44,766 nt of DNA from an uncultured Prolixibacteraceae bacterium (GCA_937915865.1 CALGIG010000129.1:1-44766); one strand, 5' to 3'; shown: positions 1 to 8,525, numbered from the stretch's first letter. Program-made: numbers and translations. Notes: a model not told the origin generated them from the letters alone.

Positions 1-133
1 TTAATAAACAAAAACGTCGATTCTAAAATTTAGTCGGTCAACAATGAAAAAAAATCATTGTTCATGTCTGTTGTCCATGAAATTTTCCTTTAGCTTTTCC
101 AGATGTATTAGTTCGTCGAATTCTTCAACCGGA
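1..133. other. Non-coding edge with small hairpin
   Basis: No complete gene is visible here. A hairpin with arms AACAATGA and TCATTGTT lies at 40-62 around an A7 loop. It has no clear T tract on either side, so calling it a terminator for the SDR gene would be weak. A short open stretch on the minus strand (about 69-140) has no start codon and was not called. Confidence 0.4.
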
Positions 134-895
134 TTATAAGTTCATTCCGCCTGAAACTTCAATTCGCTGACCAGTAATCCAACGGGCATCTTCGCTACAA
201 AGGAAGGCTACCACCCCGCCAATGTCGTTGGGCAAACCAACTCGGCCAAGCGCAGTGACTCCTGCAATCTGAGTATTCAAATCCTTGTTGTCGCGAACGT
301 GGCCTCCTCCAAAATCGGTTTCTATGGCGCCGGGAGCTACTACATTGGCTGCAATACCTTTCGGTCCAAGTTCTTTTGCCAGGTAGCGCGTTAAAACTTC
401 AATTGCCCCTTTCATCGAACCGTAAACCGATGAACCAGCAACTGAGAATCTTGTCAAACCGGAGGAAATATTGATAATGCGTCCTCCGCTGTTGATAAAA
501 GGCAATGCCTTCTGTGTCAGGAAAAATACACCTTTGTAATGAATGTTGAACGCAGCATCAAGTTGTTCTTCGGAAGTGTTGACAAAGGGCGCATACAACG
601 CTGTTCCTGCATTGTTGATAAGAAAGTCAAAATTTCGGTTTCCATACTGTTCTTCAAGGTAATTGGTTACCTGCAGAATAAAAGTGTCAAAGCTTTTGAT
701 ATTGCCGGCATCCAGCTGAAAAGCTTTAGCTTTTTGTCCAAGTTTTTCAATTTCGGCGACTACGTTCAAGGCTTCTTGCTCGTTGGTGTTATAAGTAATC
801 ACCACGTCAATTTCTTTTAGGGCAAGGCTGATAGCCATGTTTTTGCCCAAACCACGGCTTCCGCCGGTTACTAATGCAATTTTCTGTGCTTTCAT
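134..895 (-). CDS. SDR family oxidoreductase
   Basis: A 253-aa classical short-chain dehydrogenase/reductase, expected to be cytosolic and NAD(P)(H)-dependent. Seen in the sequence: the nucleotide-binding loop TGGSRGLG at residues 10-17, NNAG at 94-97, serines at 144-145, and the catalytic pair Y158 and K162 in YGSMK. The C-terminal part carries the family's PGAIETDF and ITGQ stretches. Length is normal for the family and no residue of the catalytic set is missing. The substrate cannot be told from sequence. The AraC-type gene upstream on the same strand, 95 bp away, is a plausible regulator, since SDR genes often sit beside AraC regulators (inference). Confidence 0.93.
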   Translation of the reverse strand: MKAQKIALVTGGSRGLGKNMAISLALKEIDVVITYNTNEQEALNVVAEIEKLGQKAKAFQLDAGNIKSFDTFILQVTNYLEEQYGNRNFDFLINNAGTALYAPFVNTSEEQLDAAFNIHYKGVFFLTQKALPFINSGGRIINISSGLTRFSVAGSSVYGSMKGAIEVLTRYLAKELGPKGIAANVVAPGAIETDFGGGHVRDNKDLNTQIAGVTALGRVGLPNDIGGVVAFLCSEDARWITGQRIEVSGGMNL

Positions 896-990
896 TTTTC
901 TGATGTTTTGTTAATGATGCAAAAATGGCTGTATTTTTGTATCGCATCGTTACCATATTCAATCGGATGATTGCAAAATTCAAATAATTA

Positions 991-1932
991 TCACCACGAA
1001 CGATAAGCTACAGGTGCCAGTGAAGTTTGCTTTTTGAAAAAGTTGGAGAAATGAGCTACTTCCTCAAAACCGAGCGACCATGCAATTTCAGAGATGTTCC
1101 AATCGGTTTGCTTTAGCAAAATCTTTGCTTCCTGTACGATACGGCTACTGATGATATCTGTAGTTGTTTTACCGGTGCTTTCTTTCAGCACTTTATTTAA
1201 ATGATTGACATGAATAGCCAACCGTTCAGCGTAGTCTTTGGCCGTTCGAAGCTTTAATTTTTGAGTAGGCGATTCAATCGGGAACTGCCGTTCGAGCAAC
1301 TCGATAAAAAGCGTGGTAACACGTGCAGAAGCATTTGTCGACGAAAGTGATGCTATTGCTGGCTGGAGTTTTTGCCCGTAATGAATCAGTTCGAGTACGT
1401 AATTACGGAGCAAGTCATACTTAAAGGTGTAATCAGACGCAATTTCTTTCTTCATTTTCAAGAAAATGGAGCCGATTTCGTTGGCTTCCTCTTCGTTTAT
1501 TTCAAAAACCGGGTAACCTCCGGCCTTGAAAATGGGAAGATCGTCGAGTACAACCCCACTTTTGTTTTTAACAAGAAATTCGTCGGTGAAAACACAAAAG
1601 TGTCCGGACTGATCGGTGTCGAGTGGTATCCAATGGTAGGGAATTTTTGGCGTAGCAAACAAAAGTGCATTCTTTTCTATTTCAATCACTTTGTCGGCAT
1701 ATTCGGCACGATTACGCCCGCGGATCAAACTGATTTTATAATAAGCCCTGCGGTTATATGGCATCTCGCGGGTACGTTTTATTTCGGCAATGGTAGTTGC
1801 CAAATCAAAAATATTGAAATGGCCGATCTCGCGGTTAATGCCAGGAGGCAAAAGGTCTTTAATTTCCTGGCCTGTAAAATCAGCTGCTTCTTTGTAGAAT
1901 TCTTCGAGCGAAGTGGTTTTTATCTCTTTCAT
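991..1932 (-). CDS. AraC family transcriptional regulator
   Basis: A 313-aa regulator with a cupin-like N-terminal sensing part (about residues 35-200) and a C-terminal AraC-type double helix-turn-helix (about 215-313). The second HTH shows the family signature around WNISEIAWSLGFEEVAHFSN, followed by FKKQTSLAPVAYR. It reads toward the SDR gene, which it probably controls (inference). A TATATTTG -7 box lies 28 bp upstream of its ATG. The ligand is unknown. Length and both domains look complete. Confidence 0.92.
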   Translation of the reverse strand: MKEIKTTSLEEFYKEAADFTGQEIKDLLPPGINREIGHFNIFDLATTIAEIKRTREMPYNRRAYYKISLIRGRNRAEYADKVIEIEKNALLFATPKIPYHWIPLDTDQSGHFCVFTDEFLVKNKSGVVLDDLPIFKAGGYPVFEINEEEANEIGSIFLKMKKEIASDYTFKYDLLRNYVLELIHYGQKLQPAIASLSSTNASARVTTLFIELLERQFPIESPTQKLKLRTAKDYAERLAIHVNHLNKVLKESTGKTTTDIISSRIVQEAKILLKQTDWNISEIAWSLGFEEVAHFSNFFKKQTSLAPVAYRSW

Positions 1933-1959
1933 ACAGATGTATTATTTGCAAAATTCAAA

Positions 1960-1967
1960 CAAATATA
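1960..1967 (-). promoter_or_regulatory. -7 box of the AraC gene
   Basis: On the minus strand this reads TATATTTG, an exact match to the Bacteroidota -7 consensus TAnnTTTG, 28 bp before the ATG. I see no well-spaced -33 TTTG, so the call rests on the -7 element alone. Confidence 0.45.
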
Positions 1968-2036
1968 TAACATCCTTCAAAAAGAATTTGTTTTTTGTCT
2001 CATCAAAAGCTCTACCTTCTTCCGGCTAACAATCAC

Positions 2037-2068
2037 AAAAAAAGGCTGCCTAACTGACAGCCTTTTTA
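2037..2068 (-). terminator. Rho-independent terminator of the peroxidase gene
   Basis: The stem AAAGGCTG/CAGCCTTT encloses a 9-nt loop. On the minus strand it is followed by a seven-T tract, directly downstream of the glutathione peroxidase stop. On the plus strand it also ends in T5, so it may act both ways. It separates the peroxidase from the AraC gene, which is therefore probably transcribed on its own. Confidence 0.8.
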
Positions 2069-2088
2069 TTTAACCACACTTTTATAAA

Positions 2089-2625
2089 CTATTTTTTAAT
2101 CCAACTAACTATTTTATCATCATCGGGTTTTGTGCGAGGATCGATAACATCAACCAAATGGCCTTTTTCGTCGATCAGGTATTTCTGAAAATTCCATTTC
2201 ACCTCTGAATCCATTACTCCGTTTTTCTCTTTACTGGTCAGCCATTGGTAGAGTGGGGCCATATCATCTCCTTTTACTGAAATCTTCGACATCATTTTAA
2301 ATGTTACCCCGTAGTTTTTTTCGCAGAATTCTGCAATTTCTTTATTCGACCCTGGCTCTTGCTGCATGAAATTATTAGCAGGAAAACCGATAATGGTAAA
2401 TTTCTCACCTCCATAATTTTTAAAAAGTTCTTCGAGCTGTTTGTACTGAGGCGTTAGCCCACACTTAGAAGCTGTATTTACTACCAGGACTTTTTTCCCT
2501 TTCAGGCTCGAAAGAGCGAAGTCATTGCCGTCAATGTCTTTCACTTTAAAATCGTAAAACGACTGCTGACTGAATACTATTGTTGACATTAGAACCAAGC
2601 TTAACAACATTGATACTTTTTTCAT
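2089..2625 (-). CDS. Glutathione peroxidase family protein (Cys type), secreted
   Basis: A 178-aa thiol peroxidase of the GPx fold with an N-terminal signal peptide (residues 1-20, cleavage after FSQ), so it is probably periplasmic or lipid-facing. The peroxidatic cysteine is C55 in TASKCGLTPQY, and the Trp-Asn pair of the active-site tetrad is W144-N145. The usual FPCNQF motif reads FPANNF (81-86): the second Cys of that motif is absent, and the catalytic Gln position is Asn (N85). By family knowledge it reduces hydroperoxides with thioredoxin-like donors rather than glutathione. It is divergent from dnaX and has its own terminator. Confidence 0.92.
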   Translation of the reverse strand: MKKVSMLLSLVLMSTIVFSQQSFYDFKVKDIDGNDFALSSLKGKKVLVVNTASKCGLTPQYKQLEELFKNYGGEKFTIIGFPANNFMQQEPGSNKEIAEFCEKNYGVTFKMMSKISVKGDDMAPLYQWLTSKEKNGVMDSEVKWNFQKYLIDEKGHLVDVIDPRTKPDDDKIVSWIKK

Positions 2626-2726
2626 CTTCAGGTATTTTAATTTTCTAACAGTAAAACAATTTGATAATTCAATAGTTTTGACATATCATGTTAATAAGTT
2701 TAAATTATCCTTTAGACCAGAATTTG

Positions 2727-2734
2727 TATATTTG
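2727..2734 (+). promoter_or_regulatory. -7 box of dnaX
   Basis: TATATTTG matches TAnnTTTG, 22 bp before the dnaX ATG at 2757, so the 5' leader would be very short. No convincing -33 element was found. Confidence 0.5.
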
Positions 2735-2756
2735 GTCGTTCAATTCTGGATAGTTT

Positions 2757-3860
2757 ATGGAAAATTTTATCGTTTCAGCGCGAAAATACAGACCCGACAC
2801 ATTTCAAACTGTTGTAGGACAGGCTTCAATTACTTCTACGTTGAAGAATGCCATAAAAAACAAACAACTTGCTCATGCGTATTTGTTTTGTGGACCACGT
2901 GGAGTTGGGAAAACTACTTGTGCACGTATTTTCGCAAAGACTATCAATTGCCAGAATTTGACCCACGAAACTGAACCTTGCAACGAATGTGAATCATGCA
3001 AGGCTTTTAACGGAAGCCGTTCGTATAATATTCACGAATTAGATGCAGCCTCAAATAACTCTGTCGACGATATTCGCAACCTTACCGATCAGGTTCGGAT
3101 TCCACCACAGGTAGGCCATTACAGCGTTTATATTATTGACGAGGTCCACATGTTGTCGCAAGCTGCTTTTAATGCTTTTCTAAAAACATTGGAAGAGCCA
3201 CCTCGACATGCTATTTTTATTTTGGCTACTACAGAGAAACATAAAATTCTTCCCACTATTTTGTCGCGTTGCCAGATTTTCGATTTTAATCGCATTAAAA
3301 TCAGTGATATATCTGGACATTTAGCCAATGTAGCTCGTAAAGAATCGGTATCAATAGAATCAGAAGCATTGAACGTAATCGCCCAGAAGGCCGATGGTGC
3401 AATGCGTGACGCTTTGTCGATTTTCGATCAGATCGTAAGTTTCTCGGGAAGAAATATTACTTATAAGGATGTTATTTCGAACCTAAATGTCCTCGACTAC
3501 GACTATTATTTTCGTATAGTCGATTTGTTCCTTACGAACGATATTTCAGGAAGCCTGCTTTTATTTAATGAAATTCTCGATCATGGATTTGATGGTCATC
3601 ATTTTATAATCGGGCTAAGTTCTCATTTCCGGGACGTTATGGTATCAAAAGATCCAGTCACCATTCAATTACTGGAAGTGGGAGGCGAAATAAAGGAAAA
3701 ATACAAAGTTCAGTCCCAACGGTGCGATAGTGATTTTCTTATTGGAGCATTACAAATCGCCAACGAATGCGATTTGCAGTATAAAATCAGCCAGAACAAA
3801 CGTTTGTTGGTTGAACTTGCCCTTATTAAAATTGCACAGCTTACAGTAAAAAAAAAATAG
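2757..3860 (+). CDS. dnaX: DNA polymerase III gamma subunit (short dnaX product)
   Basis: A 367-aa AAA+ ATPase of the replication clamp loader. It has Walker A GPRGVGKT at residues 46-53, a four-Cys zinc site at C65, C75, C78 and C81, Walker B/DEVH at 128-131, and the arginine-finger SRC at 170-172. Domain III follows to about residue 360. Translation stops at TAG three codons after entering the A10 run (VKKK-stop), where gamma ends in other bacteria. It starts at ATG 2757, just behind a -7 box. As a product it would lack the tau parts that bind polymerase and helicase. Confidence 0.88.
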   Translation: MENFIVSARKYRPDTFQTVVGQASITSTLKNAIKNKQLAHAYLFCGPRGVGKTTCARIFAKTINCQNLTHETEPCNECESCKAFNGSRSYNIHELDAASNNSVDDIRNLTDQVRIPPQVGHYSVYIIDEVHMLSQAAFNAFLKTLEEPPRHAIFILATTEKHKILPTILSRCQIFDFNRIKISDISGHLANVARKESVSIESEALNVIAQKADGAMRDALSIFDQIVSFSGRNITYKDVISNLNVLDYDYYFRIVDLFLTNDISGSLLLFNEILDHGFDGHHFIIGLSSHFRDVMVSKDPVTIQLLEVGGEIKEKYKVQSQRCDSDFLIGALQIANECDLQYKISQNKRLLVELALIKIAQLTVKKK

Positions 3861-4498
3861 CTGACGCATCCATCGATCCGGTTCTTTTACCATTTTTTGA
3901 TGGTTCAGGGCCAGTTGTCCCACAGCTGGTTACGCAAAATACTTCGGCAGAGAAACCTGCTGCTCAAATTAATAATGCCACAGAACCGGCTGAGAGACCT
4001 GGCACAGTGCGTGTAGTTCGTAAACTGGGAGGATCGTTGACCCCTTCGATAAAAGATGCTTTGGCCGGAAAAGTTGTAGAAAAAAATATTGTTGAGGAGA
4101 TTGGAAAAGCCGCTTACAGCGAGTACGAAAATTATTTTGAGACTTTTACCAAGGAGCAGCTCGAATTTAAATGGCGCGAGTTCATGGATATGATTCCTGA
4201 CAGGCCAAATTTAATTGCAACGCTTTCGGTTATTCCAGATATTTATGAGGGGAACAAGCTTTTGCTGAAAATTGGGAATTCAGTTCAGGAAGAGGAAGTA
4301 AGACTGGTAAAACCTGAGTTACTTGCTTTCCTTAAACGGGAATTACGCAATTCGGGAATTGAATTGAATACTACGATTGAAAAAATTGAATCGGAGAGGA
4401 CTCACTTTAGTGATTCAGAAAAATTGCAGGTACTGATACAGAAGAACCCACAATTATTGGAGTTGAAACAGAAATTTAACCTCGATTTTAATGCCTGA
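2757..4498 (+). CDS. dnaX: DNA polymerase III tau subunit, via -1 slippage
   Basis: Full-length clamp-loader subunit tau, about 580 aa. It is read in one frame to the A10 tract at 3848-3857 and then in the -1 frame to 4498. The -1 frame is open without a stop from the tract onward: TVKKK is followed by IADAS, a Pro/Ala-rich linker, and then a folded C-terminal part from about 4000. That part is probably the Bacteroidota version of the DnaB/alpha-binding tail (inference). Without a frame change this half of the gene would have neither start nor upstream promoter. The alternative is a real frameshift mutation or a homopolymer sequencing error, but the layout is the classical dnaX one. Confidence 0.8.
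3848..3857 (+). promoter_or_regulatory. A10 slippage site in dnaX
   Basis: Ten consecutive A residues followed by TAG. Adding one A in the transcript, or a -1 ribosomal slip, moves translation from the gamma stop into the open tau frame. Thermus thermophilus dnaX is a known precedent for transcriptional slippage at an A run, and E. coli uses A-AAA-AAG ribosomal slippage. I see only a weak downstream stem (CCATC 3870-3874 with GATGG 3899-3903), so transcriptional slippage fits better. Confidence 0.7.
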
Positions 4499-4506
4499 TT
4501 ATTAAT

Positions 4507-4514
4507 TATTTTTG
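4507..4514 (+). promoter_or_regulatory. Possible -7 box for ferritin
   Basis: TATTTTTG matches TAnnTTTG, directly after the dnaX stop and about 94 bp before the ferritin ATG. No clear -33 partner was found. Confidence 0.35.
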
Positions 4515-4607
4515 CATTTAATTATCAAAGTAAAATTCTAAATTTACTCCACATAACAGGGACAGTCCTTTTTTTTGTATTTTTATAAAAATAAAAAACC
4601 AGCTAAT

Positions 4608-5120
4608 ATGATTAAGAAAGAAATTTTAGATGCAATGAATGAGCAGATTAATGCTGAATCTTATTCAGCTTATATGTATCTTTCGATGGCAGCATATTAC
4701 GAAAGTATTGGATTGTCAGGTTTTGCTCATTGGATGAAGATACAATACCAGGAAGAAGCCGCCCATGCAATTAAATTTTTTAACTATGTAACCGAGCGTG
4801 GGGGTAAAGTTGTATTAAAAGCAATCCCGCAAGTGCCTGTTGATTTTGATGGAATTGTTGATGTTTTTGAAAAAACCTTGGTTCATGAAAACCATGTTAC
4901 CGAATTAATTAACAATTTGATGAGTGTCGCTATTGCAGTTAACGACCATGCCTCACAAAGTTTTTTGAAATGGTTTGTCGATGAACAGGTTGAGGAAGAA
5001 GCCAATGTCGAAAAAATTCTTTCGACACTTAAGCTAATTAACGGACAAGGTAATGGTATATTTTTGATGGATCGCGAATTAGGCCAGCGTGTTTTCGTTG
5101 ATCCCAATGCGGCAGCTTAG
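4608..5120 (+). CDS. ftnA: Bacterial non-heme ferritin
   Basis: A 170-aa iron-storage ferritin that should form a 24-mer cage and oxidise Fe(II) at a di-iron site. Ferroxidase ligands seen: E17, Y24, E50 and H53, with the later acidic and Gln positions in the VNDHASQ and DEQVEEE stretches. The start at 4608 (MIKKEIL) was chosen over the in-frame upstream ATG at 4575, because the family begins at this Met and the 11 extra residues are low-complexity Lys/Tyr. It is followed by a terminator, so it is probably monocistronic. Confidence 0.95.
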   Translation: MIKKEILDAMNEQINAESYSAYMYLSMAAYYESIGLSGFAHWMKIQYQEEAAHAIKFFNYVTERGGKVVLKAIPQVPVDFDGIVDVFEKTLVHENHVTELINNLMSVAIAVNDHASQSFLKWFVDEQVEEEANVEKILSTLKLINGQGNGIFLMDRELGQRVFVDPNAAA

Positions 5121-5144
5121 TTTTGATAAAAAATTATACTTTGG

Positions 5145-5172
5145 AAAGGGCTGCCGGTTGGTAGCCTTTTTT
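5145..5172 (+). terminator. Terminator after ferritin
   Basis: Stem AAGGGCTGCC/GGTAGCCTT with a GGTT loop (one bulge and one G-T pair), followed by TTTTTT. It ends just before relA, which supports starting relA at 5207 and not in this T tract. Confidence 0.8.
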
Positions 5173-5206
5173 GTTCAATATTCGTTTAAAGCAAAAAGAG
5201 ATTATT

Positions 5207-7375
5207 ATGGATGAAGCTATTGAAAAAGCTTATGCACAGTTTTTTGAATTGTGCAGGAATACACTTCCAGAGAAAGATTTAGTGAAGATTCAGGAGGCTT
5301 TCAGTTTATTGGTCGAGGTGTTTGGCGATCGGAAAAAAAAATCAGGAGAATTTGTTCTTAGTCATTCTATATCGGTTGCACGTATTGTTGTTGAGGAGAT
5401 TGGGCTTGGCGTTGATACCATCATTGCTGCCATATTGCACAATATTTTTTATCACGATCATTCGGCCCTGGATATTGAGGGACGTTTCGGAAAATCGGTG
5501 ACTTCGATTCTTGAAGGGATGGCAAAAATAAATGGTATGGGAACTGATACTGTTGAGCTTCATTCTGAAAATTATAGGGGATTGATGCTCGCTCTTGCCG
5601 GCGATGTTCGTGTGATTTTATTGAAAATAGCTGATCGGTTGGAGGTTATGCGCAAACTTGATTTTGACGATGTAACGTTCAGAGCAAAAGTTTCAGTTGA
5701 AACCTCGTTTTTATATGCGCCATTAGCCCATCGTCTTGGCCTATACTATATTAATTCTGAATTACTTGATTTATGCCTGAAATATCAACACACCGATGCA
5801 TACGAGGCTGTTGCTTTGCGATTGAAGGAAACAGATAAGGAAAGGGCGAATTTTGTTGCTGAGTTTGTCAAGCCAATCGAAGAAAAGCTCAATTCGCGTG
5901 GGTTTTCGTTCGACATGAAAGCCCGAACGAAATCGATCAACTCTATTTGGCGTAAAATGCAGAAGCAGAATGTTGATTTCGATGAAGTTATGGACTTATT
6001 TGCCATTCGGGTTATCCTGAATTCGGAACTTGTTAACGAAAAATCCGACTGCTGGCAAGTTTATTCGATAGTCACCGAAGAATATCAATCGAACCCGAAA
6101 CGTATGCGCGATTGGATTACAATTCCGAAATCAAACGGTTATGAGTCGCTTCATGCCACGGTTTTGGGGCCGCAAGGGAAATGGGTTGAGATTCAAATCA
6201 GGACTAAAAGGATGGATGAGGTAGCTGAGAAGGGTTTGGCTGCTCATTGGAAGTACAAAGGTGGATCGGGTTCATCAGAAATGGAACGATGGTTGGCTAA
6301 TGTTCGGGAAATATTGGAAAATCCTGAGATGAATATGGTCGACTTTATTGATGATTTTAAGACCAATGTTTATGCTGATGAGATTTTTGTTTTTACTCCG
6401 AGAGGTGATTTGAAAAAACTTTCGGCAGGAGCAACTTTACTCGATTTTGCATACGAAGTTCATTCCAGGGTCGGCGATCAATGTGTTGGCGGACGGGTGA
6501 ATGGAAAAAATGTAACATTGAGGCATAAACTTCAGAATGGAGATCAAATTGAAGTTGATACGTCTTCAAATCAACGGCCAAAATTAGATTGGCTTGATTT
6601 TGTGGTAACCTCTAAAGCAAAAAACAGGATCAGGGCCAGTTTAAATGAAGAAGTTAAGCGGCAAGCCGATATTGGGAAAGAGATATTATTACGAAAAGTT
6701 AAAAACTGGAAAATTGACTTTAACGATGATAGTATTCGTAAATTATTGAAAGAATATAAGTTAAAGCTTGCCCAGGAATTGTATTACAATATTGCTACTG
6801 AAAAGATTGATACGCTTCAGATAAAAGAAATTCTTGTTGGTAAAAAGGAAGAAACTGCCCGTCAGCTGGTAACTGATATGTTACCCAAAGATAAGGTTCA
6901 GGACCTTGAATTTTCGAGTGGCGATGATTACCTGGTGATTGATAACAACCTAAAAAATGTTATTTATAAGCTTGCTCCTTGTTGTAACCCAATTTTTGGT
7001 GACGATATTTTTGGTTTTGTGACTATTAATGAGGGAATTAAAATACACCGGGCTGGATGTCCGAATGCTCCTCAATTATTCGAACGATATCCATATCGGG
7101 TTATCAAAGCTAAATGGCAGGACACAAAGAAAAAATCGTCATTTCAGGCAACTATACGCATTTCTGGAACTGATGAGGTTGGTATTGTAGAGCAAATTAC
7201 CCATGTTCTGTCTAAAGATATTGGCGTGCAAATGAGATCGATTAATATAGAAACCAGTAATGGTAATTTTGAAGGTGTTTTGAGGGTATTTGTCAATGGA
7301 ATTGATCATCTCGAATTTTTGATGAATAAACTTCGCGCTATCAACGGTGTTATTTTTGTATCGCGTGCTGATTGA
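5207..7375 (+). CDS. relA: RelA/SpoT-type (p)ppGpp synthetase, hydrolase site degenerate
   Basis: A 722-aa long RSH protein of the stringent response. Its layout is a pseudo-hydrolase domain (about 40-190), synthetase (about 230-350; DLFAIRV, NGYESLH, VEIQIRT), TGS (about 390-450), helical/zinc region (APCCNP, HRAGCPN) and C-terminal ACT domain. H53 of the HD domain is kept, but the HD motif reads LHN (78-79), the following E-D pair is lost (YHDH), and the usual LHNMR reads LEVMR (145-149). I therefore predict synthesis without hydrolysis, with a separate bifunctional SpoT elsewhere in the genome (inference). The start at ATG 5207 is used because an upstream TTG frame begins inside the ferritin terminator. 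Confidence 0.93.
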   Translation: MDEAIEKAYAQFFELCRNTLPEKDLVKIQEAFSLLVEVFGDRKKKSGEFVLSHSISVARIVVEEIGLGVDTIIAAILHNIFYHDHSALDIEGRFGKSVTSILEGMAKINGMGTDTVELHSENYRGLMLALAGDVRVILLKIADRLEVMRKLDFDDVTFRAKVSVETSFLYAPLAHRLGLYYINSELLDLCLKYQHTDAYEAVALRLKETDKERANFVAEFVKPIEEKLNSRGFSFDMKARTKSINSIWRKMQKQNVDFDEVMDLFAIRVILNSELVNEKSDCWQVYSIVTEEYQSNPKRMRDWITIPKSNGYESLHATVLGPQGKWVEIQIRTKRMDEVAEKGLAAHWKYKGGSGSSEMERWLANVREILENPEMNMVDFIDDFKTNVYADEIFVFTPRGDLKKLSAGATLLDFAYEVHSRVGDQCVGGRVNGKNVTLRHKLQNGDQIEVDTSSNQRPKLDWLDFVVTSKAKNRIRASLNEEVKRQADIGKEILLRKVKNWKIDFNDDSIRKLLKEYKLKLAQELYYNIATEKIDTLQIKEILVGKKEETARQLVTDMLPKDKVQDLEFSSGDDYLVIDNNLKNVIYKLAPCCNPIFGDDIFGFVTINEGIKIHRAGCPNAPQLFERYPYRVIKAKWQDTKKKSSFQATIRISGTDEVGIVEQITHVLSKDIGVQMRSINIETSNGNFEGVLRVFVNGIDHLEFLMNKLRAINGVIFVSRAD

Positions 7376-7393
7376 ACCCGAAAAAATGATAGG

Positions 7394-7672
7394 ATGGATG
7401 ACAAATTTATTCAAGCTAAAGAATGTTTTGAGCAAAATGATTTAGATCACGCCATTGATATGTTAAGTAATATCTTAATTAAAGATTCGAGTCATATCGA
7501 TGCTTTTCTTCTTCGTGGTTTGGTCTATTATCGAATGCAGAAGTGGGGGGAAGCAATCAATGATTTTAGCTCGGTTATCGAGCTAAGTCCCAATCATTCA
7601 GAAGCTAAACTGCGTTTAGAAATGACCGAAAATATACTTGGATATTTCACTCCGGATATGTTCAATCCCTGA
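7394..7672 (+). CDS. Small TPR protein
   Basis: A 92-aa protein made of about two tetratricopeptide repeats (FEQNDLDHAIDMLSNIL and WGEAINDFSSVIELSPNH). No signal peptide is visible, so it is probably cytosolic. It starts 18 bp after relA and is probably co-transcribed with it. TPRs mediate protein contacts; its partner is unknown. Confidence 0.8.
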   Translation: MDDKFIQAKECFEQNDLDHAIDMLSNILIKDSSHIDAFLLRGLVYYRMQKWGEAINDFSSVIELSPNHSEAKLRLEMTENILGYFTPDMFNP

Positions 7673-7756
7673 TCAGAATCGTTTGGTTTGCAGCATGATT
7701 CAGACTGTAACTTTGTAAAAAGTTGTTAAAAAATTAGGATTATTAAAGCGAATTAC

Positions 7757-7764
7757 TATTTTTG
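7757..7764 (+). promoter_or_regulatory. -7 box before the secreted TPR gene
   Basis: TATTTTTG matches TAnnTTTG, 84 bp before the ATG at 7849. The next TTG upstream is too far away to be a standard -33 element. Confidence 0.4.
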
Positions 7765-7787
7765 ATTCCGTGTAATCAAACTTCAGA

Positions 7788-7823
7788 AAAGTATAACTAA
7801 AGTAAAAAGTATAACTAAAGTAA
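7788..7823 (+). repeat. Perfect 18-bp tandem duplication in a 5' leader
   Basis: AAAGTATAACTAAAGTAA occurs twice head to tail (7788-7805 and 7806-7823), 25 bp before the TPR gene start. It could be a regulator site or a simple slippage duplication. Confidence 0.85.
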
Positions 7824-7848
7824 TATAACCTTTTAAATCAAGTTTAGT

Positions 7849-8502
7849 ATGAGACGTATTTTTATTGTGTATTTAATGTTGATTAGTGTGATAGTTGCTA
7901 ATGCCCAGGTGGCGGAAAAAACTTTTGCTGAATTGAAAAATGAAGGAAATGCTGCTGTAAAAGCAAATGACTTTGTAAAAGCATTGGGTTTATACGAACA
8001 GGCAATCGCAAAATTAGGAGATAGCCCAATTACTGACACTATGATGGTTTATAATATGGCCATTTTTGCAGTTAAAGCAAAGAATTTTGACAAAGCAATA
8101 AAGTACTTCGACCAGACTATTTCAATGAATCGCAACAAGGTGAACGCATTGTTATCGAAATCGGATGTTTTAAAGGCGTTGAAAAAAGATGATGAAAGCC
8201 TGAAGGCAATGGAAGATGCTTATGCCATTGCTCCAAAAGATACCAAAGTAAAAGGAAGATTGGCTGGTTATTATGTGAAAGCAGCTTCTGTTGTTTACTC
8301 AAAAGGTGGTGCAATTATTAATAAAGCAAATGCTGATCTGGCTGCTAAGAAATTAAACGATGCCGGATATAAAGCTGCTGTTGCTGATGCAAGTGCTGAA
8401 TTTAAAAAAGCTTTACCTTTAATTGAAAAAGCTTTAGGTTACGATGAAGCCAATGCAACTGCAAAACAATTGAAAGCAGCTTGTGAAGCCGCTTTGAAAT
8501 AA
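7849..8502 (+). CDS. Secreted TPR-like protein
   Basis: A 217-aa protein with a signal peptide (residues 1-20, ending ANAQ) followed by Ala/Lys-rich helical repeats. TPR-like units start near AELKNEGNAAVKANDFVKAL and NFDKAIKYFDQTISMN. It is expected in the periplasm or at the inner face of the outer membrane. It has its own -7 box and a strong terminator, so it is probably a single-gene transcript. Its function is unknown; similar small TPR proteins are common in Bacteroidota. Confidence 0.85.
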   Translation: MRRIFIVYLMLISVIVANAQVAEKTFAELKNEGNAAVKANDFVKALGLYEQAIAKLGDSPITDTMMVYNMAIFAVKAKNFDKAIKYFDQTISMNRNKVNALLSKSDVLKALKKDDESLKAMEDAYAIAPKDTKVKGRLAGYYVKAASVVYSKGGAIINKANADLAAKKLNDAGYKAAVADASAEFKKALPLIEKALGYDEANATAKQLKAACEAALK

Positions 8503-8525
8503 TTTAAGAAAATATTTTTTGATTG

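Noticed and set aside
69..140. Short minus-strand stretch that reads like a protein tail (VEEFDELIHLEKLKENFMDN)
   Set aside because: No start codon, only about 28 codons, and a stop just upstream; it could be chance or a tiny remnant.
3870..3903. Downstream stem-loop as stimulator of dnaX frameshifting
   Set aside because: Only 5 bp with a 24-nt loop; too weak to support ribosomal frameshifting over transcriptional slippage.
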